Part shown: piece by piece, positions 18,412 to 27,921 of the stretch
How positions within the stretch are numbered: the first letter of the stretch is position 1
Layout: each line of letters starts with the position of its first letter
Assembly: GCF_001269385.1 (NCBI RefSeq)
Contig: NZ_CXOO01000034.1
Coordinates: 44,174 to 108,173 of the forward strand
Length of the DNA: 64,000 nucleotides
Source of the DNA: Limnohabitans sp. DM1
GTDB lineage: Bacteria > Pseudomonadota > Gammaproteobacteria > Burkholderiales > Burkholderiaceae_C
Direction of reading: 5' to 3'
Notes under the pieces: model-generated
The model's database searches: none
Told to the model about the DNA's origin: nothing
Seen by the model: the letters and a program-made list of their open reading frames with translations, nothing else
Position numbers and translations under genes: made by a program

Positions 18412-19512
18412 TCAAACGGGCTGCAGAGGCCACAAGCGGTCTCTGTCAATGTCTTGAAGGTGCGCGCAACCCGTCAGAGCCATGGTGGCCTCGAACTCGT
18501 CGCGCAGCAGGCGCAGCACATGCGCTGCACCGCGGGCACCCGCATGGGCCAGGCCATACAGGGCAGGGCGGCCAATCAGCGCGGCATCGGCTCCCAAGGC
18601 CAGTGCTTTGAACAGGTCGGTGCCACGTCGGATACCACCATCGACAAGCACCGGCGCTTGTGGGTGGTGCTGGCGAACGGCTTGCACGATGCGCGGCAGC
18701 AACTCGGCTGTGGCCGGCAGGGTGTCCAGCACGCGGCCGCCGTGGTTGCTGACGATCACACCTGCTGCGCCCAGATTCAGCGCTTGCACAGCGTCTTGCG
18801 GGTGGATGATGCCCTTGAGCAGCACGGGCAGGCGGGTCTGGCCAATCAGCCACTGCACATCGGCCCAAGTGGGCGCGGCATCGGTCAAGCCAGCGCACAG
18901 GCCTTGGGCGTGGGTTTTTGTTGGGCTGTTGTCGGGGGCCTTCCAATGCGCCGCCTTCACGCCCTCGGGCAAAGGCATGCCCTGGCGGCGTTCGCGGTCA
19001 CGCACGCCGTGTACCGGGGCGTCCACCGTGAGCACCAGGGCTTCAAAACCAGCGGCTTCAACCTGTGCCAACAGCTCGCGCAGGGCACCCCGGTCGGTCA
19101 GCCAGTAGAGCTGAAACCACAAGGGGCCACGTTCGCCGTCGGAGGCCACCAGCGCAGCCACATCGTGCAAAGGCGTGCTGGTTTGGTGGGACAACACCAT
19201 GCCGCAGCCTTGCGCGGCGGCGGCCAAAGCCATGCCCGATTCCCCATCGGCATGGGCCCAGCGCTGGTAAGCCATGGGCGCCACCAGCAAGGGCATGGGC
19301 CATTCGCGGCCCAGCAAACGGCAACGCGTGTGGCCACCGCGCAGGTCTTGCAACACGCGCGGCGACAAGCGCAGACTTTGCCAAGCGGCCACGTTGTGGC
19401 GCAGTGTGATTTCGTCTGCCGCACCGCCGCTGAAATAGGCCCAAGCCGCCTCGCTCAGCGCCGCTTGTGCGGCGTGTTCGTGGTCTTGCAGGTTGACGAT
19501 GGGCTGGGTCAT
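18412..19512 (-). CDS. FMN-dependent alpha-hydroxy acid oxidase/dehydrogenase
   Basis: The 366-residue protein belongs to the lactate/glycolate oxidase (LldD/GOX) family. It has AYFSGGAADEITLR at the N-terminus, LVAPMAYQRWAHADGE, LTVDAPV and LLKGIIHPQDAVQA. The active-site SNHGGR motif is followed by VDGGIRRGTDLFKALALGADA (FMN phosphate site). The natural substrate is uncertain. It is embedded in the iron-uptake gene run, 25 bp after the dioxygenase gene and 29 bp before tonB, an unusual position for a hydroxy-acid oxidase. Confidence 0.88.
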   Translation of the reverse strand: MTQPIVNLQDHEHAAQAALSEAAWAYFSGGAADEITLRHNVAAWQSLRLSPRVLQDLRGGHTRCRLLGREWPMPLLVAPMAYQRWAHADGESGMALAAAAQGCGMVLSHQTSTPLHDVAALVASDGERGPLWFQLYWLTDRGALRELLAQVEAAGFEALVLTVDAPVHGVRDRERRQGMPLPEGVKAAHWKAPDNSPTKTHAQGLCAGLTDAAPTWADVQWLIGQTRLPVLLKGIIHPQDAVQALNLGAAGVIVSNHGGRVLDTLPATAELLPRIVQAVRQHHPQAPVLVDGGIRRGTDLFKALALGADAALIGRPALYGLAHAGARGAAHVLRLLRDEFEATMALTGCAHLQDIDRDRLWPLQPV

Positions 19513-19537
19513 GGTGTGTGCGGGTTCAAGGGGCAGA

Positions 19538-20227
19538 TCAGGTGTTGGCCCACTGGCGCAGCAGCTGGTGATACACCCCGGTCAAAGCCGTGGTCTCGGG
19601 CGTTTCGCCGTGTTGTTCACGCAGCTTGAGCAGGTTCATGTCCAGATCGAACAGGATGCGGCGCTGTTCATCTGAGCGCACCATGCTTTCGACCCAGAAA
19701 AAGCAAGCCAGGCGCTGCCCGCGTGTGACGGGCGTGACCTCGTGCAAGGTGTTGCCGGGGTACAGCACGGCATGGCCTGCGGGCAGCTTGACGCGGTGCA
19801 CCACGCTTTGGTCTTGCGCACTCAGCTCGCCGCCTTCGTAGTCATCGGGATCGTTCAAAAAGACGGTGCACGACAGGTCGCAGCGCACGCGCTGGCCGTC
19901 GGCACGCAGTCGAATCGCGTTGTCAATGTGCCAGCCGTAATGCGGAAATTCTGGCGTGTAGCGGTTGATGCGGGGTGTGAACACCTTCAAAGGCAAGGCC
20001 GCTGAAAAGAAGGTGCTCGACTGGTCCAGCCCACCGAGCACCCAGTGGCGAATTTGCGCGGCCACCGGGTGTTGGTGCGGCAGTTGCAGGTTGTCTTTGA
20101 CCGTGCGGGCTTGCGGGCCTGCACTGTCCCGCCCGTCCGCCCAGTCCGATTCGGGCAGGGCCAGCAACAGGTCGCGGGCCTGGCGCACGGTGTCCGGGCT
20201 GAGCAATTCGGGCAGGAAACGGACCAT
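19538..20227 (-). CDS. PiuC/YbiX-type Fe(II)/2-oxoglutarate dioxygenase
   Basis: This 229-residue PKHD-type hydroxylase has iron ligands His100 and Asp102 (HYGWHIDN) and His162 (NTLHEVTPV), with 2-oxoglutarate-binding Arg172. Such proteins are encoded next to TonB-dependent siderophore receptors (piuC beside piuA, ybiX beside fiu). Here the gene starts 13 bp after the receptor stop. The role is probably tied to siderophore use or iron-starvation adaptation; the substrate is unknown. Confidence 0.92.
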   Translation of the reverse strand: MVRFLPELLSPDTVRQARDLLLALPESDWADGRDSAGPQARTVKDNLQLPHQHPVAAQIRHWVLGGLDQSSTFFSAALPLKVFTPRINRYTPEFPHYGWHIDNAIRLRADGQRVRCDLSCTVFLNDPDDYEGGELSAQDQSVVHRVKLPAGHAVLYPGNTLHEVTPVTRGQRLACFFWVESMVRSDEQRRILFDLDMNLLKLREQHGETPETTALTGVYHQLLRQWANT

Positions 20228-20240
20228 GTGGGTGTCGTCC

Positions 20241-22532
20241 TCAGAATTTGTAGGACGCGGTGATTTGCGTCAAACGGCCTGCACCCGGGATGTAGTGGCC
20301 GGGGTACAACTGATCGGCATACAGCTTGTTGGTGACGTTGCTCACATTGGCTTTGAAGCTCAGGGCATCGCTGTAGGCGTATTCGGCCATCACATCGCCC
20401 ACCACAAAGGAGGGCACTTCAAATGCGACACGGGTGGGGGTCTGGCGTCCCCGGAAAGTCAGACCAACGCCTGCACGCCATTGCCCGTTGATTTGGTAAG
20501 TCGTCCAGGCGCTGCCGCTGTGCACGGGGGTCAAAGCGGGGCGATCGCCTACCCGTTCACCAAGGGCGCCCTGGCTGCATGGGCCTGTTGCAGGGCAGGG
20601 GGCGGCCTTGCTCACTTTGGCATCCGGCATCCAGGTGAAGGAGCCAAACACTTCCCATTTTTGCGTCAAGCGACCCGCCACATCGATTTCCAGCCCCGAG
20701 GCATAGCGGCTACCGCTCAGTGTGACCACAGGCAGCAAGGGGTCGGTGTTGCGTTCATTCTTTTTGGTGGCGCGGAACAAAGCCAGGCGCGTGGTGAAGC
20801 GTTTGTCGGCCGAGTCGAGCTTGGCGCCCAGCTCCCAATTCACGGATTGTTCGGGTGGTGTGTCCACATTCGAGGCACCAAGGGAATAGGAGTCCCCAGT
20901 GGTGTTGAACGAGGTGCCATAAGACAAGTGGAAGGACTGCAAGTCATTGGGCTGGAACAGCACGCCTGCGCGTTGGCTCCACTCGCCCACCTTCATGCGG
21001 TAGCGGGTTGGGGTGCCATTTTCTGTGGCGTTGGGGGGAGGGCCGAACTGGTCGTAGTCGCCTTTGAGGCTGTCGTAGCGCAAGCCTCCCAATACTTTCC
21101 ACTGGGGTGCCACTTGCACCAGGTCTTGCAGGTACGCACCCCAGCCGGTGCTGCTGTACTGGTTGTTCACACGCAGCACGCGGGTGCTTTCGTTGACCCT
21201 GGCGCCGTCATGGGGTGTGCCAATGGTGGTGGTAGGCTTGGTGATGGTAACGCCACCTTGCGCACCCGCTGTGCGGGCGACGTAGACGGTTTTGTCCTCG
21301 GTGGCCAGGTCCACCCCGGCCAGCAATTCGTGTTTCAGACCCAGCGCCTGGAACTTCTTGCTGAAATCACTTTGCACATGCAGCGTGTCCATGTCCTGAA
21401 TCTTCAGGTGATTGCCCCGGGTCATGACCGTGTTGGGGCCGAAGGTGGCCAAACTGACGGCTTGCCTGCCCGGTTGGCTGGCGGCGTTGGCAAACCGCAC
21501 GGCGCCTGCGCGCTGATCGCGCTCGTATTGCCCCTTGCGGATTTGCGTTTTCAGTTCGCTGTCGGCCGAAAAGCGGTGTGTGTGGCTGGCCGTCAAGTGT
21601 GTCGCGCGGCTCGCGTTGTAGTCGCTGGCTGCGCCGTAATAGGCCTTGGGGTCCAAAGGCAAGACGGTAGACTCCAGCGGGGAGGTGGAGGTGCTTGGGC
21701 GAATCCAGGGCATGCCATAGTTCATGCCATTGTTGTTGTTCAGGTGGTACAAGCCAAGTTGGAACTCGTCCTTCTCGCCAATGCCCCATCGGTAAGCCCC
21801 GGCGATGCCTTCTTTGTCCAAAGAACTGCCCGAGCCGTTGTTGTCGGCTTGGGTTTTCATCACGTTCAGGCGCAGCGCGGCGCTCTCACCCGTTTGCTTG
21901 TTGAAATCGCCCACCAGCCGCACATGCTTGTGTGAGCCCAGGGTCAAGTCCACCTGGCTTTCATCCATGAGGCGAGGTGTTTTGCTGACCTGGTTGACCG
22001 CGCCGCCCGTGGAGCCACGGCCAAACAGCATGGAAGCGGAGCCGCGCAGCACTTCCAGGCGGTCCAGGTTGAATGTGTCGCGCTCATAGAAAGCCGGGTC
22101 GCGCACGCCGTCAACAAACACATCACCCGTGGCCTGCAAGGAAAAGCCGCGCAAACGGATGTCTTCTTCACCCCCTTCGGCTGCCAGAAAGCTGATGCCT
22201 GCGGTGTTTTTCAACGCTTCTTTAAAGGTGTCCAGGTTGCGGTCATCCATGAGTTTTTCGGTCACCACGGTCACCGATTGCGGAATGTCGCGCAGTGCTT
22301 GCTGGCCTTTGCCGATGCGTGTTTCCGTGGCGCGCACGCCGTGCTTGCCCTCGGCCATGTCGGTTTCAGCCTTGTCCTTGACGGTCACCGTTTTGAGGGT
22401 GCTCTCTTCAGGCTTGTTTTGGGCCATGGCAGCAGGCGCGGCTGAGAGCGAACCCGCCAGCATGATGGCGGCCAGGGGCAGCAATTTGGCTGGAGGGCGC
22501 GAATTTTGGGCGTTTGTGTGTCTTTGAGTCAT
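20241..22532 (-). CDS. TonB-dependent catecholate-type siderophore receptor
   Basis: About 763 residues. The signal peptide runs from [11 protein letters not shown] and ends near APAAMAQN; an in-frame ATG at 22547 is also possible, and neither has a clear ribosome-binding site. The plug domain contains [40 protein letters not shown] and [20 protein letters not shown] 22-strand-type barrel follows and ends [12 protein letters not shown] with a terminal Phe. It resembles Fiu/PiuA-class ferric siderophore receptors. The gene order receptor-PiuC-TonB-ExbB-ExbD supports iron transport. Confidence 0.92.
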   Translation of the reverse strand: MTQRHTNAQNSRPPAKLLPLAAIMLAGSLSAAPAAMAQNKPEESTLKTVTVKDKAETDMAEGKHGVRATETRIGKGQQALRDIPQSVTVVTEKLMDDRNLDTFKEALKNTAGISFLAAEGGEEDIRLRGFSLQATGDVFVDGVRDPAFYERDTFNLDRLEVLRGSASMLFGRGSTGGAVNQVSKTPRLMDESQVDLTLGSHKHVRLVGDFNKQTGESAALRLNVMKTQADNNGSGSSLDKEGIAGAYRWGIGEKDEFQLGLYHLNNNNGMNYGMPWIRPSTSTSPLESTVLPLDPKAYYGAASDYNASRATHLTASHTHRFSADSELKTQIRKGQYERDQRAGAVRFANAASQPGRQAVSLATFGPNTVMTRGNHLKIQDMDTLHVQSDFSKKFQALGLKHELLAGVDLATEDKTVYVARTAGAQGGVTITKPTTTIGTPHDGARVNESTRVLRVNNQYSSTGWGAYLQDLVQVAPQWKVLGGLRYDSLKGDYDQFGPPPNATENGTPTRYRMKVGEWSQRAGVLFQPNDLQSFHLSYGTSFNTTGDSYSLGASNVDTPPEQSVNWELGAKLDSADKRFTTRLALFRATKKNERNTDPLLPVVTLSGSRYASGLEIDVAGRLTQKWEVFGSFTWMPDAKVSKAAPCPATGPCSQGALGERVGDRPALTPVHSGSAWTTYQINGQWRAGVGLTFRGRQTPTRVAFEVPSFVVGDVMAEYAYSDALSFKANVSNVTNKLYADQLYPGHYIPGAGRLTQITASYKF

Positions 22533-22602
22533 GGTGATGCGAGTCATTGATGGATGGGGAAAAAGGCAAAACAGGTTTGCCGATGGGGTCAATGGCTGGC
22601 TA

Positions 22603-22630
22603 TCACCACCCGGGCGTGCGCCCGGTGTGA
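22603..22630 (-). other. intercistronic hairpin between Fe-binding protein and receptor genes
   Basis: TCACCACCCGGGC and GCCCGGTGTGA form an imperfect GC-rich hairpin with no T-tail. It is flanked by a 12-bp near-direct repeat AATGGCTGGCT (about 22590 and 22631). It could moderate read-through or mRNA stability between the two genes. Confidence 0.4.
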
Positions 22631-22685
22631 ATGGCTGGCTGATGGAGAGAAGGTGGGTCGCCAGCGGCGACCCCCGGGCGAGGCT

Positions 22686-23729
22686 TTACTTGAAGCCCAC
22701 GCGGTCCAGCATTTGCTGCACCTTGATTTGGTTCATGCCCACGGCACTGATCGGGATCAGCTCGCTTTTGAAACTGCCGCCGGTCATGGCTTTGAGGGCC
22801 GGGTTGTCAAAGCTCACGCCTTTGGCCGCTGGCCACTCGTTGTTGCCGTTGGCAAAGTGGTTTTGTGCTGAAGGGCTGGCCAGGTATTCGAGGAATTTGA
22901 CCGCGTTGTCGGTGTTTTTGGCATGGCGGGCCACAGCGCCACCGGCCACGTTCACATGCGTGCCCCAAGAGTTTTGGTTAGGGAAGACCACACCGATTTT
23001 TTCGGTCACCGCTTTGTCGGCCGGGTTGCTTGACCGCATCATGCGGGCCAGGTAATAGGTGTTGGTGACGGCCACGCCGCATTCGCCCGAGGCCACGCCT
23101 TTGATCTGGTCTGTGTCACCGCCTTTGGGGCTGCGGGCCATGTTGTCCACCAGACCTTTGAGCCAGACCTCGGTTTTGGCAGGGCCCAGGTGCTCGGTCA
23201 TAGCACCAAACAGGCTCAGGTTGTAGGGGTGCGAGCCGCTGCGGATGCACAAACTGCCCTTGAGCTTGGGATCGGCCAGTTTCTCGTAGCTGTCCACGTC
23301 TGCTTTGCTGAACTTGAGCTTGTCGTAAACGATCACACGCGCCCGTGTGGACAGGCCAAACCAGGCCGTGCCGCCATTGTCGGCGGGCTTGGCGCGCAAG
23401 TTGGCGGGGATGGCGTCTTCAAGTTTGACCGACTTGATGGGCAAGAAGAGACCATCCACCTCGGCACGCCACAAGCGGGCGGCGTCCACCAGCAAAATCA
23501 CGTCGGCGGGTGAGGCCGCGCCCTCGGCCTTGAGTCGGGCGAGAATACCCGCATCATCGGCATCCACGCGGTTGATCTTGATCCCAGTGGCTTTGCTGAA
23601 GTCGCTGTACATGACTTCATCGGTGGGGTAATGCCGGGCCGAGTAAATGTTCAGGCTCTTGTCGTGTGCAATGGCGGCAGCAGATGCGCTCATGCAAGCA
23701 ATGATGAATGCAGATTGGACGAAGTTCAT
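22686..23729 (-). CDS. periplasmic Fe3+-binding protein (FbpA/FutA-like)
   Basis: The 347-residue protein has a signal peptide ending ASAAAIAHD and then LNIYSARHYPTDEVMY, the usual start of class-II ferric-binding proteins. The paired tyrosines in VAVTNTYYLARMM correspond to the iron ligands. The start MNFVQSAF at 23729 has GAGG upstream. No FbpB/FbpC permease or ATPase lies nearby, so the partners must be elsewhere. It is the first gene after a Fur box and precedes the siderophore receptor. Confidence 0.9.
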   Translation of the reverse strand: MNFVQSAFIIACMSASAAAIAHDKSLNIYSARHYPTDEVMYSDFSKATGIKINRVDADDAGILARLKAEGAASPADVILLVDAARLWRAEVDGLFLPIKSVKLEDAIPANLRAKPADNGGTAWFGLSTRARVIVYDKLKFSKADVDSYEKLADPKLKGSLCIRSGSHPYNLSLFGAMTEHLGPAKTEVWLKGLVDNMARSPKGGDTDQIKGVASGECGVAVTNTYYLARMMRSSNPADKAVTEKIGVVFPNQNSWGTHVNVAGGAVARHAKNTDNAVKFLEYLASPSAQNHFANGNNEWPAAKGVSFDNPALKAMTGGSFKSELIPISAVGMNQIKVQQMLDRVGFK

Positions 23730-23774
23730 GGAATTTGGCCTCAAGATGTTGCGGTGCGTTGGCTGAAGTTTATA

Positions 23775-23793
23775 TCAAATGAGAATCATTATC
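23775..23793. promoter_or_regulatory. Fur box in divergent promoter
   Basis: TCAAATGAGAATCATTATC matches 15 of 19 positions of the classical GATAATGATAATCATTATC. It lies 46 bases upstream of the Fe3+-binding protein gene (leftward) and 15 bases upstream of the patatin gene (rightward), so Fur could control both. Confidence 0.8.
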
Positions 23794-23807
23794 AATAAGG
23801 TGGGTTT

Positions 23808-24767
23808 GTGAATCAAAAAAACAATGACAACTTGAGGTGCGAGGGCTCGGGTAGGCGCGCGGCTTGGGTGCGGGCCATGGGGGCGTTCGCTTTGGCTTGC
23901 GGGCTTTTGTCTGCTGGGTGTTCCAGTGTCGGTCCCGCCCGGCCGGATGCCTCTGGAGCCAGCACCGCGCCTGAGCGCCGCACTGTGCAGCTGGGCCTGG
24001 CTTTGGGCGGAGGCGCGGCCAGAGGCTTTGCCCATGTGGGGGTGATTCAGGTGCTTGAAGAAGCCGGTCTGCATCCGAGCCATATGGCCGGAACGTCGGC
24101 CGGCAGTCTGGTAGCAGCCCTGTATGCAAGTGGCAAAAGCGGCAGTGAACTGACCCGGCTGGCCGAGTCCATGCAGGAAGCGGAAATCACCGACTGGATG
24201 CTTCCCATCCTGAACCGGGGCGCCCTGCGCGGTGAGGCCTTGGCCAAATATGTGAACACCCAGGTTGGTGGCAAAAACCTGGAGCAGATGAAGATTCCCT
24301 TGGGCATTGTGGCCACCGATTTGCGCACGGGTGAGGCCATCACGTTCAGACGGGGCAATACGGGGGCTGCTGTGCGGGCATCGAGTGCGGTGCCTGCGGT
24401 GTTTCAGCCTGTTCGCATCGGCGGGCATGAGTATGTCGATGGCGGTTTGGTCGCCCCGGTGCCCGTGCGTCAGGCCCGTGAGATGGGGGCTAATTTCGTG
24501 ATCGCGGTGGACATTTCCAGCGACCCCGAGGGCAATCCATCAGGCGACACCTTCCAGATCCTCATGCAGACCTTTGCCATCATGGGCAAGAGCATCAACA
24601 CGCTGGCCTTGAAGGACGCCGATTTTGTGGTTCGGCCCGCCTTGTCGGGCGTCAAAAGTGCCGACTTTGGTGCCCGTCGACGCTCCATTGAAGCCGGGCG
24701 TGCAGCGATGCTGGCCCAGTTGCCAAGCCTGAAGGATCGGTTGGCCGCCTTTGAAGCGGGGCGTTGA
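23808..24767 (+). CDS. patatin-like phospholipase lipoprotein (RssA-like)
   Basis: The 319-residue protein starts at GTG 23808 with AAGG eight bases upstream and carries a lipoprotein signal (ACGLLSAGCSS). The patatin domain has LALGGGAARGFAHVGV (oxyanion hole), the nucleophile elbow MAGTSAGSLVA and the catalytic Asp in YVDGGLVAPVPV. It is predicted to be a membrane-anchored serine lipase or phospholipase facing the periplasm. It is divergent from the iron locus and shares its Fur box. A GGCCTGCC/GGCAGGCC hairpin (24778-24799) follows the stop. Confidence 0.9.
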   Translation: MNQKNNDNLRCEGSGRRAAWVRAMGAFALACGLLSAGCSSVGPARPDASGASTAPERRTVQLGLALGGGAARGFAHVGVIQVLEEAGLHPSHMAGTSAGSLVAALYASGKSGSELTRLAESMQEAEITDWMLPILNRGALRGEALAKYVNTQVGGKNLEQMKIPLGIVATDLRTGEAITFRRGNTGAAVRASSAVPAVFQPVRIGGHEYVDGGLVAPVPVRQAREMGANFVIAVDISSDPEGNPSGDTFQILMQTFAIMGKSINTLALKDADFVVRPALSGVKSADFGARRRSIEAGRAAMLAQLPSLKDRLAAFEAGR

Positions 24768-24810
24768 ACTGATGCCTGGCCTGCCGCATGTGGCAGGCCC
24801 TGCAAAAGCA

Positions 24811-24841
24811 CAAAAAAAGGGCTGATCTTGCGATCAGCCCT
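24811..24841 (-). terminator. Rho-independent terminator of the phasin gene
   Basis: On the minus strand AGGGCTGATC, a 4-base loop and GATCAGCCCT are followed by seven T. It lies 100 bases downstream of the phasin stop. Confidence 0.85.
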
Positions 24842-24940
24842 GGAAGGGATCCCTGTTTCCCTGACGAAATTCAAAGAGATCCGAGGAGACAACTTGCAAA
24901 AACAGCAGCAGATCTTTGCAAAATCTGCCGCTTGAGAAAA

Positions 24941-25474
24941 TCACTTTTTCTTGGCAGCCTTGGGAGCAGCAGTTTGTGCCACGGCAGCCAAGTTGGTCTC
25001 GGCCAGGTCAGTGGCTTGCTTGACGGCTTTTTGCACGGACTCGAAAGCCGTGTTGGCGGCGGTCACGGCACCCTTCATCATGGCCACGGCATGCTCGGAA
25101 CCTGCTGGAGCGTTTTGAGCGGCGCTGTCCACCAAAGTGGCGAACTGCTTTTGCGCAGCGGAGCTTTGGGCTTCGAAGGCCTTGGTGAACTCGCTGCCCG
25201 TGCCCGACGCGATGTCGTACAGGTGGCGGCTGTAAGCGGCAGTTTTTTCAGCCAATGGCTGGAACAGGTTGGCTTGCATGGCCAGCAATTCCTGGGCGTC
25301 TTTCACGCTCAAAGCGGCTTGGGTGTTATTGGCGGATTCGTCCAAGGCGGCCTTGGCCACGCTCAGGTTCAGTTCAACCATTTTTTCCACGCCTTCGAAG
25401 GCTTTGGCGGTCAGGCCAAACAGGGTTTCCACATTGGCTTTGTGCGAGGCAACGATTTGTTCGGGTGTCATCAT
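24941..25474 (-). CDS. phasin family protein (PHA granule coat)
   Basis: The 177-residue protein starts [20 protein letters not shown]; the start at 25474 has GGAG eight bases upstream. It is all-helical, Ala-rich and amphipathic with a KAAKKK tail, matching the phasin_2 (PhaP) family, whose members coat polyhydroxyalkanoate granules. It is monocistronic, with a terminator downstream and a PhaR-like palindrome upstream. Its presence indicates that the organism stores PHB. Confidence 0.9.
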   Translation of the reverse strand: MMTPEQIVASHKANVETLFGLTAKAFEGVEKMVELNLSVAKAALDESANNTQAALSVKDAQELLAMQANLFQPLAEKTAAYSRHLYDIASGTGSEFTKAFEAQSSAAQKQFATLVDSAAQNAPAGSEHAVAMMKGAVTAANTAFESVQKAVKQATDLAETNLAAVAQTAAPKAAKKK

Positions 25475-25541
25475 GAGGGGCTCCAGAGATAAGTTCGGTT
25501 TCAAGAAGACTGCGCCGTAACTGGCCGGGACCGTACAACTT

Positions 25542-25556
25542 TGTTGCAGTGCAGCA
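25542..25556 (-). promoter_or_regulatory. candidate PhaR operator upstream of phasin
   Basis: TGTTGCAGTGCAGCA is a 15-bp near-perfect palindrome 68 bases upstream of the phasin start. TGC-rich palindromes are the reported targets of PhaR, the PHB-sensing repressor of phasin genes. The assignment is inference from position and pattern. Confidence 0.45.
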
Positions 25557-25660
25557 TGGGTTGAATTTTAGGGTTTCTACTGGGTATTGCAAGGGGATGG
25601 GCCCACACGTGGCTCAGTTTAGAGAGGGTTTTCTAGAATCACCTTGCTCAGAATCAAAAC

Positions 25661-26590
25661 ATGCACGCCTACTACGCCGACCACTTTGTCCTGCCCCTGC
25701 CCGAAGGCCACCGCTTTCCGATGCGCAAATACAGCCGTTTGCGCGACCGCTTGTCGCAAGAGTTGCCCGGCGTGCGCATGCGCGAGGCCCCAGCCGCGAG
25801 CGACGGTGAGCTGGCGTTGGTGCACACGCCCACCTACATCCAAGGCGTGGCCACGGGCAGCCTTGAGGCGGCTTTGCAACGCGAGATCGGTTTCCCCTGG
25901 AGCCCGGCCATGGCCGAGCGGGCGCGTCGATCCGTCGGGGCCACGGTGGCTGCGGCCCGCGATGCGCTGGCCCAAGGCGTGGCAGGCAACCTGGCGGGCG
26001 GCACGCACCACGCCTATGCGCACAAGGGCGGGGGCTTTTGTGTGTTCAACGACATCGCCGTGACGGCCCGCCTGATGCAGGCCGAGGCCTGGCGGCACCA
26101 CCGCCAGCAGATGAAGGTGGCGGTGATCGATCTGGACGTGCACCAGGGCAATGGCACCGCGCATGTGTTTGCCAACGACCCCAGCGTGTTCACCCTGTCG
26201 ATGCATGGCGAAAAGAACTTTCCTTTCCGCAAGGAGCCGAGCGATCTGGATGTGGGCCTGCCGGACGGCTGCACCGACGAACCTTATTTGCAAGCCCTGC
26301 ACCAGGCGCTGCAGACCCTGCAGGACCGCTTTGACCCACATTTGGTGATTTACCTGGCCGGGGCCGACCCGCACGAGGGCGACAGGCTTGGACGGCTCAA
26401 ATTGACGATGGACGGCATGCAGGCCCGCGACCGGGTGGTGATGGACTGGGCCTGGCAGCGCAGGCTGCCGGTGGTGCTGTGCATGGGCGGGGGCTACGGC
26501 CACGACATCGAGACCACGGTGCAGGTGCAAATGCAGACCTGGGATGTGGCTTTGGGCTATTGGCAACGCTGGCACAATCTCGGGCGATGA
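25661..26590 (+). CDS. histone deacetylase-family amidohydrolase
   Basis: The 309-residue zinc hydrolase has the HDAC/acetylpolyamine amidohydrolase motifs in order: GGTHHAYAHKGGGFCVFNDI (catalytic His pair, about residue 112), VAVIDLDVHQGNGTA (zinc-binding Asp and His), LAGADPHEGDRLGRLKLT (second zinc Asp) and CMGGGYG. It is a single-domain cytosolic deacetylase of the class found in proteobacteria; the substrate is unknown. Its stop overlaps the next start (ATGA), forming a three-gene coupled operon. Confidence 0.92.
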   Translation: MHAYYADHFVLPLPEGHRFPMRKYSRLRDRLSQELPGVRMREAPAASDGELALVHTPTYIQGVATGSLEAALQREIGFPWSPAMAERARRSVGATVAAARDALAQGVAGNLAGGTHHAYAHKGGGFCVFNDIAVTARLMQAEAWRHHRQQMKVAVIDLDVHQGNGTAHVFANDPSVFTLSMHGEKNFPFRKEPSDLDVGLPDGCTDEPYLQALHQALQTLQDRFDPHLVIYLAGADPHEGDRLGRLKLTMDGMQARDRVVMDWAWQRRLPVVLCMGGGYGHDIETTVQVQMQTWDVALGYWQRWHNLGR

Positions 26591-27027
26591 ACACGCCTGC
26601 CAAACCCCAAGCCGACGCCCGCAGCAGCTACAAAGCGTTTCGCCCCATCAGCACGCGCTGGATGGACAACGACGTCTACGGCCATGTGAACAACGTGGTC
26701 TATTACAGCTGGTTCGACACCGCCGTGAACGCCACCCTGATCGAGCAGGGCGTGCTCGACATTCACGCTGGCACCACCATCGGCCTGGTGGTGGAAACCC
26801 AGTGTTTTTACTTCGCGCCGCTGGCTTTTCCGCAAACCGTTGACGCGGGCATCCGTGTGGCCAAGCTGGGCACGTCCAGTGTGCGCTACGAGGTGGGCCT
26901 GTTCGCGCAAGGCGAAGACCTCACCGCCGCCCGTGGCCATTTTGTGCATGTGTACGTGGACCGCGAGACCCGCCGCCCTGTGCCCTTGCCGGCCGCACTC
27001 AAAGCATTTTTGGAGACATTGACATGA
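26587..27027 (+). CDS. 4HBT-type acyl-CoA thioesterase (YbgC/FadM-like)
   Basis: The 146-residue hotdog-fold protein has TRWMDNDVYGHVNNVVYYSW, the 4-hydroxybenzoyl-CoA thioesterase signature with catalytic Asp. It overlaps the upstream amidohydrolase and the downstream nitroreductase genes by four bases each, so translation is coupled. It is expected to release CoA from short or medium acyl-CoAs. Confidence 0.9.
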   Translation: MNTPAKPQADARSSYKAFRPISTRWMDNDVYGHVNNVVYYSWFDTAVNATLIEQGVLDIHAGTTIGLVVETQCFYFAPLAFPQTVDAGIRVAKLGTSSVRYEVGLFAQGEDLTAARGHFVHVYVDRETRRPVPLPAALKAFLETLT

Positions 27028-27761
27028 GCATTTTGGACATCGGACCCCAGGTCAGCACCCGCGTGAACGACCCGGCCAGCGTGGACGCGGCCATCTTGAG
27101 CCGCTTTTCGGCCCGGGCCTACCTGCCCCAAGCGGTGGAGCGCAGTGTTTTGCAAGAGGTGCTGAGCGTTGCAGCACGCTCGCCCAGCGGCACCAACACC
27201 CAGCCCTGGAAGGTCTATGTGTTGCAGGGCGCCAAGCGCGACGAGCTGGTGGCCAAGACCTGCGCGGCGCACGACGCCATCAGCGCCAATCCGGCCTTGG
27301 CCGCTGACTACGCTGAGTCTTATGACTATTACCCTGAAAAATGGGTCAGCCCCTACATCGACCGCCGACGCGAGTGCGGTTTTGGTTTGTATGGCGTGCT
27401 GGGCATTGGCAAGGGCGACAAAGCCCAGATGCACGCGCAGCACCAGAAAAACTTCCGCTTTTTTGACGCACCCGTGGGCCTGATCTTCACCATCGACAAG
27501 GTCATGGGCCGGGGCAGTTTGCTGGACTACGGCATGTTCTTGCAAAGCATCATGGTGGCCGCCCGCTCGCGCGGCCTGCACACCTGCCCGCAAGCGGCCT
27601 GGAACGGCTTTTCCAAAATCATCTTGCCGCTGGTCGGTGCGGGTGACAACGAAATGGTGGTCTGCGGCATGTCGCTGGGCTATGCCGACGAGTCGGCTTT
27701 GGTCAACACCTTCCAGACCACCCGCGTGCCGGCCCAAGACTTCACCCACTGGGTGGACTGA
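27024..27761 (+). CDS. nitroreductase-family flavoprotein
   Basis: The 245-residue protein has the family start ILSRFSARAYLPQ, with FMN contacts AARSPSGTNTQPWKVYVLQG and, late, GLHTCPQAAW and CGMSLGYAD. NfnB/NfsB-type enzymes reduce nitroaromatics or quinones with NAD(P)H. It is the last gene of the deacetylase-thioesterase-nitroreductase operon. The physiological substrate is unclear. Confidence 0.9.
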   Translation: MSILDIGPQVSTRVNDPASVDAAILSRFSARAYLPQAVERSVLQEVLSVAARSPSGTNTQPWKVYVLQGAKRDELVAKTCAAHDAISANPALAADYAESYDYYPEKWVSPYIDRRRECGFGLYGVLGIGKGDKAQMHAQHQKNFRFFDAPVGLIFTIDKVMGRGSLLDYGMFLQSIMVAARSRGLHTCPQAAWNGFSKIILPLVGAGDNEMVVCGMSLGYADESALVNTFQTTRVPAQDFTHWVD

Positions 27762-27921
27762 AGTCGAACGGCCCGAACATCAGGGCCTATCTGACGGGCC
27801 TCAGTCAGCAATAGATGGCGCCTTGCTTGTGCATTGGGACGCCGATCCCTCAAGGCGCTTGCTTTACCATCTGCCATCGCCTAACGAGTTGCTCCCTCAT
27901 CAGGGGTGACCCTCACACGCC

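Noticed and set aside
24778..24799. Rho-independent terminator for the patatin gene
   Set aside because: The GGCCTGCC/GGCAGGCC hairpin is perfect but is followed by CTGCAAAAGC, not a T-run. Only the downstream minus-strand terminator is called.
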